DNA of 64,000 bases from Echinicola rosea (GTDB taxonomy: Bacteria; Bacteroidota; Bacteroidia; Cytophagales; Cyclobacteriaceae): the NCBI RefSeq assembly GCF_005281475.1, contig NZ_CP040106.1:1679501-1743500 (forward strand), written 5' to 3'. The position numbers and the translations under genes are program-made. Under the pieces are notes generated by a model. That model had not been told where the DNA came from, made no database searches, and saw only the letters and a list, made by a program, of their open reading frames with translations. Below, piece after piece: positions 26,908 to 35,335 of this stretch (within the stretch, counting starts at the first letter, position 1; each line of letters opens with the position of its first letter).

Positions 26908-29361
26908 ATGAATAGTAAACATTTCTTTGCAGCTTTTATCATTTTCTTGGCTCAAATAGGCTGCTTAACAGCCCAAAGCACTACAGGAGAACTTTCTAAA
27001 GACCAAAACACCTACCGCGTTTCTGCCGGCAACAAAAGCTTGCAGTTGCAGTTTCATTCCCCGGATGTCTTTCGAGTGAAGACTTTTTGGGGCGAGCAGC
27101 CCGAGGAGCACTATTCCTATATGCTCAAGCAGCAAGCCTTTGACCTGCTTCCTGTAAAAACGGCCAAGGAGGATAGAGCTTTTGTTTTTGAGACAGGGAG
27201 ACTAACGGTGAAAGTGGACCAATACAGCTTAAACCTAATGGTGTATGATTCCCAGGGGAACCTGCTTTCGGGTGAGGATGTCGCAGACGCTGACGGTGGT
27301 GCCTATCAGGATGGTGGTACAGTGGGAGCGGTAAAAACCCTACAGCCTGATGAGCACTTTTTCGGTTTTGGCGAGCGAATGGATTTTGTGGACCGTCGGG
27401 GCAAAGAAGTGGATTTGAATGTAGGCAGAGGATTGGGCAGGCCTCATATTATCGGAGCTTACAATGTGCTGGAGGCCAATTATGCACCGGTGCCGTTTTT
27501 TATGAGCACAAAAGGCTATGGAATCTTTTTCCATAATTCCTATGCCACACATTGGGACCTTGGCTCGAAGAGCAATGAGCACCTGAGCTTCGAGGCCGAG
27601 GGAGGTGAGCTGGACTATTTCTTTATGTATGGACCGGATTTCTCCAAACTGCTGTATCATTATACTGGGCTGACGGGAAGGTCGCCGTTGTTGCCGCGTT
27701 TTGCGCATGGGCTTCAAGTAGGTACTTATAGTGGAGGTACCTGGGGACATGAAGAAATGACCAGTACCCATTATGTGGTGGAGCTGGCCAGAAAATACAG
27801 GGAAAAAGGAATTCCATTTGATGTCTTGCACTTGGATTCTACATGGAGGATGTTTGGTGAAAATGGCGGAAGTGGGGCCACTACTTTTGAATGGAGGGAA
27901 ACCTTCAAGGATCCTGCTAGTATGTTTGACAGCCTCTATGCGATGGATATCAACATGGTAGGGCTCCACCTGAGACCCCGGTTCGATAATGGCAAAAAAC
28001 TGGATTTGCTCAATCAGGCCAGGGCCAAAGGCTATGTCTATCCAGAAGAAAACAATCCAGGTGAATTTGTCAATTTCTTTGATGAAGAGGCCGTGGATTG
28101 GTGGTGGGAAAATGGCGTGATGCGCATTGCGGAGATTGGTGCCATGTTCCTGAAAACCGACGAAGGAAGTGCTTTTGGCCGGAAGGCCAATGAAAGCGAT
28201 AAGACTGGCCCAAGGACGGAAGAAGCCAGAAGGCTGCACAATGCCTTTCCCGTGGCTTATGCAAAAGCACCTTATGAGAAATTTAAAGAATATAACGGTA
28301 TGCGAGGGATGAACCATACCCGAGAAGGTTATGCCGGGATTCAGCGTTATCCCTTTATTTGGGCAGGAGACTGGCCCAGTGAATGGCAGTATTATGGCCC
28401 CGTCATCAAAGCCGGGATCAATATTGGCCTTTCGGGTGTAGGATACTGGTCGCATAATATGGGCGGTTTTGAGCATGATGCGGATCCGGAACTGTTTGCT
28501 CGGTGGGTGCAGTTTGGGATGTTCAGTCCGGTGGCGCACGTTTTTGGCATGGATCATCCAGGATATAAAGAGCCTTGGAACTATGGTGACAAGGCAGAGG
28601 AAATCTTTACGCAGTACGACAAACTACGCTATCGCCTGATTCCATACATTTATACCACAGCATTTCAACAGTACCAGACGGGTAAGCCGATCATGCGGGC
28701 CTTGGTATTGGAGCACCAAAATGACTACAATACCTATACAGTGGATGATCAATATTACTTTGGTGAACAGATGATAGTTTGTCCCGTTCTGACCAAAGAA
28801 GCGCAGACCCGCACGGTATATTTGCCCGAAGGCACTTGGTATGATTACTGGGATGGCACCAAATATAAAGGCAAGCAATACTATAATATCGTCACCCCAC
28901 TTGAGGAGTTGCCAATTTTTGTGAAAGAAGGGGCGATTATCCCGATGCAGGATGAGGTGGCTTATGATAACAAAGAAGCCTATGGTACGATCACCCTCGA
29001 CATTTTCCCAGGAGCATCTTCCCGATACCGTCTTTTTGAAGATGATGGAGTGTCTGAAAAGTACATGGATGGGCACTATGCGGAAACCCTCTTTCAGGCC
29101 ACATCGGATGAAGATGGTTTGGAGGTTAGGGTAGGTAAGTCAGAAGGGGATTATCATCCCGGTACGCGCAGCTATGTGCTAAAGATCCATACCGATGTGG
29201 AGCCCAAAGCGGTTAATCTCAATGGGAATGATCTTACGCAGTTGGGTGCAGCTGCGGTAAAGGAGGGTAATGCAGGCTGGGCTTATGATGCAGAAGCCAA
29301 CGTGCTTTGGGCAGGAGGAGAAAAAGCCGCTGACGAGGAAATTCGATTTGTTGTCCAGTAA
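26908..29361 (+). CDS. Glycoside hydrolase family 31 enzyme (alpha-glucosidase/alpha-xylosidase type)
   Basis: An 817-residue exported enzyme with a signal peptide (cleavage near CLTAQ), an N-terminal beta-sandwich, a (beta/alpha)8 catalytic barrel and C-terminal beta domains, as in GH31. The nucleophile is Asp418 in FLKTDEG. Asp488 in WAGDWPSEW is the probable acid/base. It retains alpha-configured linkages of glucosides, xylosides or related sugars. The QDGGTVGAVKTLQPDEHFFGFG segment is the usual substrate-pocket loop. It precedes the rhamnose genes by 126 nt on the same strand and may release sugars from a rhamnose-containing glycan, but its exact specificity is open. Confidence 0.92.
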   Translation: MNSKHFFAAFIIFLAQIGCLTAQSTTGELSKDQNTYRVSAGNKSLQLQFHSPDVFRVKTFWGEQPEEHYSYMLKQQAFDLLPVKTAKEDRAFVFETGRLTVKVDQYSLNLMVYDSQGNLLSGEDVADADGGAYQDGGTVGAVKTLQPDEHFFGFGERMDFVDRRGKEVDLNVGRGLGRPHIIGAYNVLEANYAPVPFFMSTKGYGIFFHNSYATHWDLGSKSNEHLSFEAEGGELDYFFMYGPDFSKLLYHYTGLTGRSPLLPRFAHGLQVGTYSGGTWGHEEMTSTHYVVELARKYREKGIPFDVLHLDSTWRMFGENGGSGATTFEWRETFKDPASMFDSLYAMDINMVGLHLRPRFDNGKKLDLLNQARAKGYVYPEENNPGEFVNFFDEEAVDWWWENGVMRIAEIGAMFLKTDEGSAFGRKANESDKTGPRTEEARRLHNAFPVAYAKAPYEKFKEYNGMRGMNHTREGYAGIQRYPFIWAGDWPSEWQYYGPVIKAGINIGLSGVGYWSHNMGGFEHDADPELFARWVQFGMFSPVAHVFGMDHPGYKEPWNYGDKAEEIFTQYDKLRYRLIPYIYTTAFQQYQTGKPIMRALVLEHQNDYNTYTVDDQYYFGEQMIVCPVLTKEAQTRTVYLPEGTWYDYWDGTKYKGKQYYNIVTPLEELPIFVKEGAIIPMQDEVAYDNKEAYGTITLDIFPGASSRYRLFEDDGVSEKYMDGHYAETLFQATSDEDGLEVRVGKSEGDYHPGTRSYVLKIHTDVEPKAVNLNGNDLTQLGAAAVKEGNAGWAYDAEANVLWAGGEKAADEEIRFVVQ

Positions 29362-29487
29362 TATGGCTGGCGATCAAAACTTTATGTAAGCGGTTTTATC
29401 AGTACAGAACAGGACAGTATTTTAGTTTTAAAAGGATAAATTCGCTATTATAAACTTCAAATCTGCAAATTAAAAACACATAACATA

Positions 29488-31596
29488 ATGAGCACAGCAG
29501 AACGTACTTTTAAGCATGTAAACTACCTCTGGGATGAGCAAAAAGCCCAGGAACTTGAAGGAGATGAGGTAGCCCTTTTGATCTACAGGTCCAACATTCT
29601 TGGTGCCGACCTTCGCATTACCAACTATGGTGGCGGCAACACCAGCTGCAAGACCATGGAAACGGATCCTTTGACCAAAGAAGAGACCGAGGTGATGTGG
29701 GTAAAAGGTTCAGGTGGTGACATCGGTACCTTGAAGAGAAGTGGCCTTGCCGGACTTTATGTGGAGAAGTTTCATTCTTTGAAGAATGTGTACAGGGGAC
29801 TGGAGTTTGAAGATGAGATGGTAGGGCTGTTTAACCACTGTATCTATGACCTGGATTCCAAGGCACCTTCCATTGATACCCCTTTGCATGCTTTCTTGCC
29901 GTTCAGGCATATTGACCACCTGCACCCTGATGCGGCCATTGCGATTGCTGCTTCCAAGGATGGTGAGAAGATCACCGAGGAGCTTTTCGAAGGTCAGATT
30001 GCGTGGGTGCCGTGGCAGCGTCCCGGCTTTGACCTGGCCCTGCAATTGGAAAAGGCACTGAACGAGAACCCCGGTATCCGCGGCATCATGCTGGGCGGAC
30101 ACGGACTGTTTACCTGGGGAGATACAGCTTACGAATGCTACATCAACAGCCTTGAGGTCATTGACAAGGCATCCGAGTACTTGGAACAAAATTACGGCAA
30201 AGATCGTCCTGTATTCGGTGGACAAATGATCGAATCCCTCGCTCCTGAACAACGTAAAGAGCAGGCATCCATCATCGCCCCGGTATTGAGAGGGTTGGCT
30301 TCTGGCTATAACCGAATGGTGGGACACTTCACCGATGACGAGCGCGTATTGCAGTTTGCCAATAGCCATGACCTTGAAAAACTGGCGCCATTGGGTACGA
30401 GCTGTCCTGACCACTTCCTCAGAACCAAAATCAGGCCTTTGGTACTGGATTTCCCTGCTGATGTGGATTTGAGCAAAGCCGATGAGATCAAGGAAAAGCT
30501 TGACAAGGATTTTGAAGAGTACAGGGCGTACTACAAAAAATATTATGAAGACCATAAGCGTGACAACAGTCCCGCAATGCGTGATCCGAACCCTGTAGTC
30601 ATCATCTGGCCGGGAGTGGGCATGTTCTCCTATGCCAAAAACAAGCAGACTGCCCGTGTGGCCAGTGAATTCTATATCAATGCGATCAATGTGATGCGCG
30701 GTGCGGAAGCGGTTTCCGAATATGTGGCCTTGCCCCTTCAGGAAGCCTTTGATATCGAATACTGGTTGCTGGAAGAGGCCAAGCTTCAGAGAATGCCTAA
30801 GGAGCAGCCGCTTTCCAGAAAAGTAGCTTTGGTGACGGGCGGTGCCGGTGGTATTGGCAAAGCGATTGCCGATAAACTGGCCAGTGAAGGTGCCTGTGTA
30901 TTCATCACTGATATCAACCAAGAACGTCTGGATGAGGCTGTAGCCACTTATTCCAAAGACGTGGGCGGAGGAGCTGTGATGGACGTAACCAAAGGTGACG
31001 ACATCGTGAAGGCCTATAAACAAGCCGCACTGAAATTTGGTGGCGTGGATATTATCGTCAATTGTGCTGGTCTGGCCATCTCCAAACCAATCGAGCAAAC
31101 TTCCGAGAAGGACTGGGACCTGCTACAAGACATTTTGGTAAAAGGCCAGTTTGCCGTTTCCAAAGCTGGTGTGGAAACCCTAAGAGCACAGAACTTAGGC
31201 GGGGACATCATCAATATTGCCAGCAAGAATGCACTGGTTTCCGGTCCCAACAACGTGGGGTACGGTACGGCCAAAGCTGCCCAGGTTCATATGAGCCGGC
31301 TTTTGGCAGCCGAGCTGGGAAAGGACAAGATCCGTGTAAACGTGGTGAATCCAGATGCCGTGATCGAGGGAAGCAAGATCTGGGAAGGCGAATGGGCAAA
31401 AGGAAGGGCAAAGGCCTACGGTATTACCGTGGAGGAACTGCCGGCTTTCTATGCAAAAAGGACCATTCTGAACGAAATCATCGGTGTGGATGACATTGCC
31501 AACGGAGTATTTGCCTTCGTGGGGGGCGACCTAAGCAAATGTACAGGTAATATTCTTAATGTAGATGGCGGTGTAGCCGCTGCCTTTGTGAGATAA
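29488..31596 (+). CDS. rhaEW: Bifunctional rhamnulose-1-phosphate aldolase / L-lactaldehyde dehydrogenase
   Basis: A 702-residue fusion. Residues 1-430 form a class II aldolase domain with the metal-binding histidine region DTPLHAFLPFRHIDHLHPDA and GGHGLFTWG. Residues 440-702 form a short-chain dehydrogenase with the NAD motif VTGGAGGIGKAIAD, NCAG, and the YxxxK pair in VGYGTAKAA. This is the RhaEW architecture known from several phyla: cleavage of L-rhamnulose-1-phosphate to DHAP and L-lactaldehyde, then NAD-dependent oxidation to L-lactate. The 2-nt gap to rhaI shows an operon. Its product fits the divergent lutABC genes. Confidence 0.92.
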   Translation: MSTAERTFKHVNYLWDEQKAQELEGDEVALLIYRSNILGADLRITNYGGGNTSCKTMETDPLTKEETEVMWVKGSGGDIGTLKRSGLAGLYVEKFHSLKNVYRGLEFEDEMVGLFNHCIYDLDSKAPSIDTPLHAFLPFRHIDHLHPDAAIAIAASKDGEKITEELFEGQIAWVPWQRPGFDLALQLEKALNENPGIRGIMLGGHGLFTWGDTAYECYINSLEVIDKASEYLEQNYGKDRPVFGGQMIESLAPEQRKEQASIIAPVLRGLASGYNRMVGHFTDDERVLQFANSHDLEKLAPLGTSCPDHFLRTKIRPLVLDFPADVDLSKADEIKEKLDKDFEEYRAYYKKYYEDHKRDNSPAMRDPNPVVIIWPGVGMFSYAKNKQTARVASEFYINAINVMRGAEAVSEYVALPLQEAFDIEYWLLEEAKLQRMPKEQPLSRKVALVTGGAGGIGKAIADKLASEGACVFITDINQERLDEAVATYSKDVGGGAVMDVTKGDDIVKAYKQAALKFGGVDIIVNCAGLAISKPIEQTSEKDWDLLQDILVKGQFAVSKAGVETLRAQNLGGDIINIASKNALVSGPNNVGYGTAKAAQVHMSRLLAAELGKDKIRVNVVNPDAVIEGSKIWEGEWAKGRAKAYGITVEELPAFYAKRTILNEIIGVDDIANGVFAFVGGDLSKCTGNILNVDGGVAAAFVR

Positions 31597-31598
31597 TT

Positions 31599-32882
31599 AT
31601 GCGAATAGAAAAGCAAAAAATAAAAGAAGTAAACGATCAGGCTCTCCCGGACCACCGGGAGAGTTTTGATCATTTGAGCAGTGTGCTGGGAAAGAAGGGT
31701 GTCGATGCCAATGTACTTGTGGAGAAACTCAAGGAATTCCAAGTGGCCGTGCCGAGCTGGGCGCTGGGCACGGGGGGGACCCGTTTCGGAAGGTTTTCCG
31801 GGGGTGGGGAGCCAGGTACCTTGGAGGATAAGATTGCCGATGTAGGTCTGCTTCATCAGCTGAGCCAATCTGCGGGGGCGATTTCATTGCACATTCCATG
31901 GGATATCCCCAATGATGTGGAAGCCACCAAAGAACTGGCTGCTTCCCATGGGTTGATTTTCGATGCAGTAAACTCCAACACTTTTCAGGACCAGCCTGAT
32001 CAAGAGCTGTCCTATAAGTTCGGTTCCCTTTGCCATGCCGACAAGGCCGTAAGGGATCAGGCGGTGAAACACAACCTTGAAGTGATCAAATATGGCGATG
32101 CCCTGGGATCCAAGTCGTTGACGGTTTGGTTAGCTGACGGATCATCCTTCCCAGGCCAGCTGAATTTTAAAAAGGCATTTCAGCGCACACTGGAATCGCT
32201 CCGCGAAATATATGCAGGCATGCCTAAGGACTGGAAGTTGTTTGTGGAATACAAACCCTATGAGCCGAATTTCTATTCGACCGTTATCCAGGATTGGGGT
32301 ACCTCGCACATGTTGGCCGATAAGTTGGGAGATCGAGCGTACAGCTTGGTAGACCTGGGCCACCACCTGCCCAATACCAATATCGAGCAGATCGTGGCCA
32401 CCCTGATGATGGTGGGCAAGCTCGGCGGTTTTCATTTCAACGATTCCAAATATGGGGACGACGATGTGACAGTGGGCTCGCTTAAACCATATCAATTATT
32501 CTTGATCTTCAATGAGTTGGTGGACGGTATGGAAGACCCCTCTTCGGACAATCCCTATCCTGCATGGATGATCGATGCCAGCCATAACCTGAAGGATCCA
32601 TTGGAGGACCTGTTGCAGTCATTGGAAGCCATTAAAATGGCGTATGCCCAGGCCCTTTTGGTGGACCGTGGGGCGTTGGAAGAGGCCAGGGAAAACAATG
32701 ATCCCACCTTGGCACAGGAAATACTTCAGGCCGCATACCGTACGGATGTCCGGCCGCTGTTGGCTGAGGCCAGGCTGCAGGCTGATGGAGCCCTGGATCC
32801 GATAGCAGCATACAGAAAACTTAATGTCCGTAAGGAGCTGATAGCCCAGCGTGGTGAGAAAGTGATCTCTACGGGACTTTAA
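31599..32882 (+). CDS. rhaI: L-rhamnose isomerase, RhaI type
   Basis: A 427-residue cytoplasmic isomerase of the xylose-isomerase-like TIM-barrel fold. It interconverts L-rhamnose and L-rhamnulose. Metal-binding candidates are visible in LFVEYKPYEP, VDLGHHLPNTNIEQ and GGFHFNDSKYGDDD. It belongs to the RhaI group (Bacillus/Chloroflexus/Pseudomonas stutzeri type), not the E. coli RhaA group. It starts 2 nt after the rhaEW stop. A 259-nt gap separates it from rhaB. Confidence 0.92.
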   Translation: MRIEKQKIKEVNDQALPDHRESFDHLSSVLGKKGVDANVLVEKLKEFQVAVPSWALGTGGTRFGRFSGGGEPGTLEDKIADVGLLHQLSQSAGAISLHIPWDIPNDVEATKELAASHGLIFDAVNSNTFQDQPDQELSYKFGSLCHADKAVRDQAVKHNLEVIKYGDALGSKSLTVWLADGSSFPGQLNFKKAFQRTLESLREIYAGMPKDWKLFVEYKPYEPNFYSTVIQDWGTSHMLADKLGDRAYSLVDLGHHLPNTNIEQIVATLMMVGKLGGFHFNDSKYGDDDVTVGSLKPYQLFLIFNELVDGMEDPSSDNPYPAWMIDASHNLKDPLEDLLQSLEAIKMAYAQALLVDRGALEEARENNDPTLAQEILQAAYRTDVRPLLAEARLQADGALDPIAAYRKLNVRKELIAQRGEKVISTGL

Positions 32883-33141
32883 TGGACCGTTTGACGTCAT
32901 TGCGGGCTGGTCTGCCGACAGGTTGAAGAGCATGACGGAATTGAGACCGTTGTTGGCTTGTTCGGCATTCCCGCATTGACCCAGCCAAAACCTTAAAATC
33001 ATTACAGCAAATTCCGGTAATCCGTTCATCTCTTTTTTTCAAGGGTTTAATAGGTTTGAAAATTTTCTTCTGAAAAAAATTGAACTGGGTTGCCGGCTTT
33101 GTATTACCAGCTTCTAACGCGAAGCTTAATTAACTTGCCCC

Positions 33142-34488
33142 ATGACGCCAATTCCGGTAATAGCCATATTTGATATAGGAAAGACCAATAAGAAGTTCTT
33201 TTTGTTTGATGAGCATAGTAATGAGATCAAGCAGGAGTACAATAAAATCCCCTTGACAGAGGATGAAGATGGTTTTGAATGTGATGATTTGGAGGCGCTT
33301 TCCAAATGGATTATATCCACGGTAGAAGGGATATGTCAATCACCGGATTATGCGCTAAAAGGGATTAATTTTTCCACCTACGGTGCATCATTTGTACATA
33401 TTGATGCGGACGGGATTCCGCTGACGCCACTTTATAATTACCTGAAAGAAATCCCTCAGGAAATTATCGACGAATTTTATGGTCAATATCCGGAGGAAAC
33501 CAATAACCTCGAAACGGCATCTCCATCCCTTGGGATGCTCAATTCAGGTTTGCAGCTGTATTGGCTGAAAAAGACCAAGCCCGACTTATTTTCGAAGATT
33601 GCCTATTCGCTGCATTTCCCTCAGTACTTGAGCTATTTGTTTACCCGAAAGGCCGTCAGCGAGCCGACTTCCATTGGATGTCATACGCGGCTATGGGACT
33701 TCCAAAAAGACCAATATCATGATTGGGTAAAGCAGGAAGGCATAGACCGAGTACTTCCTGATATCGTAGCGACTGGACAATTGTATCAGGTCGAGCTGTG
33801 CGGGCGCAAGGTGGATATCGGTGTAGGCATCCATGACAGTTCCTCTGCCTTGGCCTCTTATTTGGTGCGGGTGAAGGAGCCATTTCTATTGATTTCCACC
33901 GGTACTTGGAGCATTTCCCTGAATCCTTTTACAACAGACCCGCTGACGCAGGATGAATTGCACAATGACTGCCTAAATTTCCTCAGTATCGAGGGCAAGG
34001 CGGTGAAGGCATCCCGTTTTTTCATGGGGTATGAATTTAATTACCAAATCGACCGAATTAACAAGCACTTTGGTAAACCGGATAAATATTATAAAACCGT
34101 TCCTGCCAACCCGGCCATCATCGAAGCGATCAAGACGGGCAAGGTGAGCAATACCTTTTACCCCAAACATATAGCGGAGACGCCTTTGGTAAAAGCGCTT
34201 TATAAAGGGAATGAATGGAATCCAGCATCCTTTGCCAACTTTGATGAAGCTTATCATCAATTGATCTGGGGACTGACCCTGCTGCAGGTGGAGTCCTTGA
34301 AATTGGCCAGGGGAAATTCACGTATCAAAAAGGTTTTTATCGATGGTGGTTTTGTCCACAATGAGGTTTTTATGGAGTTGTTAAGGTATTACCTTCCGGA
34401 AAGCGAATTGGAATTTTCGGATTTTCCGCTTGGCTCAGCCTATGGAGCGGCCTTGGTCTTGGAGGCCAGCGAGCAGAAGATGGTATAG
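33142..34488 (+). CDS. rhaB: Rhamnulokinase-like FGGY carbohydrate kinase
   Basis: A 448-residue kinase of the FGGY family. The N-terminal phosphate-binding loop is FDIGKTNKKFFLFD, the second domain carries LLISTGTWSISLNPF, and KKVFIDGGFVHNEVFMELL is the C-terminal adenosine-motif region. Genomic context makes L-rhamnulose the most likely substrate. L-fuculose kinases share this fold and cannot be excluded from sequence alone. Its stop codon abuts the first palindrome of the RAYT element, so the transposable unit has its left border exactly here. Confidence 0.88.
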   Translation: MTPIPVIAIFDIGKTNKKFFLFDEHSNEIKQEYNKIPLTEDEDGFECDDLEALSKWIISTVEGICQSPDYALKGINFSTYGASFVHIDADGIPLTPLYNYLKEIPQEIIDEFYGQYPEETNNLETASPSLGMLNSGLQLYWLKKTKPDLFSKIAYSLHFPQYLSYLFTRKAVSEPTSIGCHTRLWDFQKDQYHDWVKQEGIDRVLPDIVATGQLYQVELCGRKVDIGVGIHDSSSALASYLVRVKEPFLLISTGTWSISLNPFTTDPLTQDELHNDCLNFLSIEGKAVKASRFFMGYEFNYQIDRINKHFGKPDKYYKTVPANPAIIEAIKTGKVSNTFYPKHIAETPLVKALYKGNEWNPASFANFDEAYHQLIWGLTLLQVESLKLARGNSRIKKVFIDGGFVHNEVFMELLRYYLPESELEFSDFPLGSAYGAALVLEASEQKMV

Positions 34489-34612
34489 AAGTCTGAAGAC
34501 TTCTGTAAGTATTGGTTCTAGTCCGGAGACTGGAACCAATGGACAGCATGATCCAAGTTGGTCCAAATCTTCAGACTTGGACCTCATACTTTATGGAAGT
34601 CTTCAGACTTCC
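34488..34612 (+). repeat. REP-like palindrome cluster, left of the RAYT gene
   Basis: Four palindromes in 125 nt: GAAGTCT-GA-AGACTTC (34488-34503), TTGGTTCTAGTC-CGGA-GACTGGAACCAA type (34512-34539), GGTCCAAATCT-TC-AGACTTGGACC (34560-34583, one mismatch) and GGAAGTCT-TC-AGACTTCC (34595-34612), the last followed by a T run. They share the AGTCT/AGACT core and alternate orientation, as in BIME-like units. The last hairpin could also terminate rhaB transcription. Confidence 0.85.
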
Positions 34613-34647
34613 AATTTTTTTATTAGCTTGTTTTAAAGGATGTTAAA

Positions 34648-35202
34648 ATGAGCAGAAAGTACCAGATCAGAGATCAAGATGAATTGTATTTTGTGACTTT
34701 TACCATTGTAAGATGGATAGACGTGTTTACCCGGGATCGCTATAGGGATATATTTATCGATTCCTTAAAATTTTGCCAGGATAATAAAGGGTTGGAAGTG
34801 TATGCTTTTGTCATCATGACCAATCACGTTCATCTTATTATTGGTAGAAAAGGAAAGAGTTCCCTTCAAGGAATCATCCGGGATGTAAAAAAATACACTG
34901 CCGTGAAAATTTTAGAGGCTATTGAGCAAAATACGGAGGAAAGCAGGAGGGATTGGTTGTTATATTTTTTTGAAAGGGCGGGAAGTTTTAAATCCAGCAA
35001 TACCAAATATCAATTTTGGCAGCACCATAGTCATCCACTGGAGTTAAATTCGACGAGGAAGATGATAAACTACTTGAATTATATTCATCAGAATCCAGTA
35101 AAGGCTGGAATTGTATATCAGCCAGAGGATTATGTATATAGCAGTGCTGCAAATTATGCGGGGATGGTGGATAAAGTGTTGGATGTGAAATTTATTGGGT
35201 GA
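34648..35202 (+). CDS. REP-associated tyrosine transposase (RAYT, Y1_Tnp family)
   Basis: A 184-residue single-stranded-DNA nuclease of the IS200/IS605-related RAYT group. The HUH-type motif is MTNHVHLI with His60 and His62. The probable catalytic tyrosine is Tyr83 in DVKKYTA. The C-terminal signature LNYIHQNPVKAGIVYQPEDYVYSSA is typical of RAYTs. Such proteins bind and cleave REP hairpins and are thought to spread them in the genome. It sits between two clusters of related palindromes, all between the rhamnose genes and an oppositely oriented oxidoreductase gene. The frame is intact, so it may be active. Confidence 0.93.
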   Translation: MSRKYQIRDQDELYFVTFTIVRWIDVFTRDRYRDIFIDSLKFCQDNKGLEVYAFVIMTNHVHLIIGRKGKSSLQGIIRDVKKYTAVKILEAIEQNTEESRRDWLLYFFERAGSFKSSNTKYQFWQHHSHPLELNSTRKMINYLNYIHQNPVKAGIVYQPEDYVYSSAANYAGMVDKVLDVKFIG

Positions 35203-35335
35203 GAAGTCTGGGAAGTCTGGAAGTCTGAAGACTTCTGTAAGTAATGGTTGCAAGTCTAGAGACTTGAACCAATGGCATAGAGAATGGTCCAAGTCTGAAG
35301 ACTTGGACCTATACCGTGTAAAAGTCTTTAGAATT
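35203..35335 (+). repeat. REP-like palindrome cluster, right of the RAYT gene
   Basis: The same palindromes as on the left, in the same order: GAAGTCT-GA-AGACTTC (35220-35235), GGTT-G-CAAGTCT-AG-AGACTTG-AACC (35246-35270) and GGTCCAAGTCT-GA-AGACTTGGACC (35286-35309). A decayed AAAGTCTTTAG trails at about 35321-35331. The linkers CTGTAAGTA..TGG and AACCAATGG are also shared with the left cluster. Confidence 0.85.

Noticed and set aside
27340..28557. Long open frame on the minus strand (405 codons) inside the GH31 gene
   Set aside because: Antisense to the conserved catalytic barrel and lacking any family resemblance.
29710..31098. Long open frame on the minus strand (462 codons) inside rhaEW
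   Set aside because: It lies wholly antisense to a well-supported gene, has no recognisable domain, and is explained by codon bias of the real gene.
34488..35335. CRISPR array
   Set aside because: The repeated units are palindromes with irregular spacing around a RAYT gene, not direct repeats with uniform spacers; no cas genes are present.
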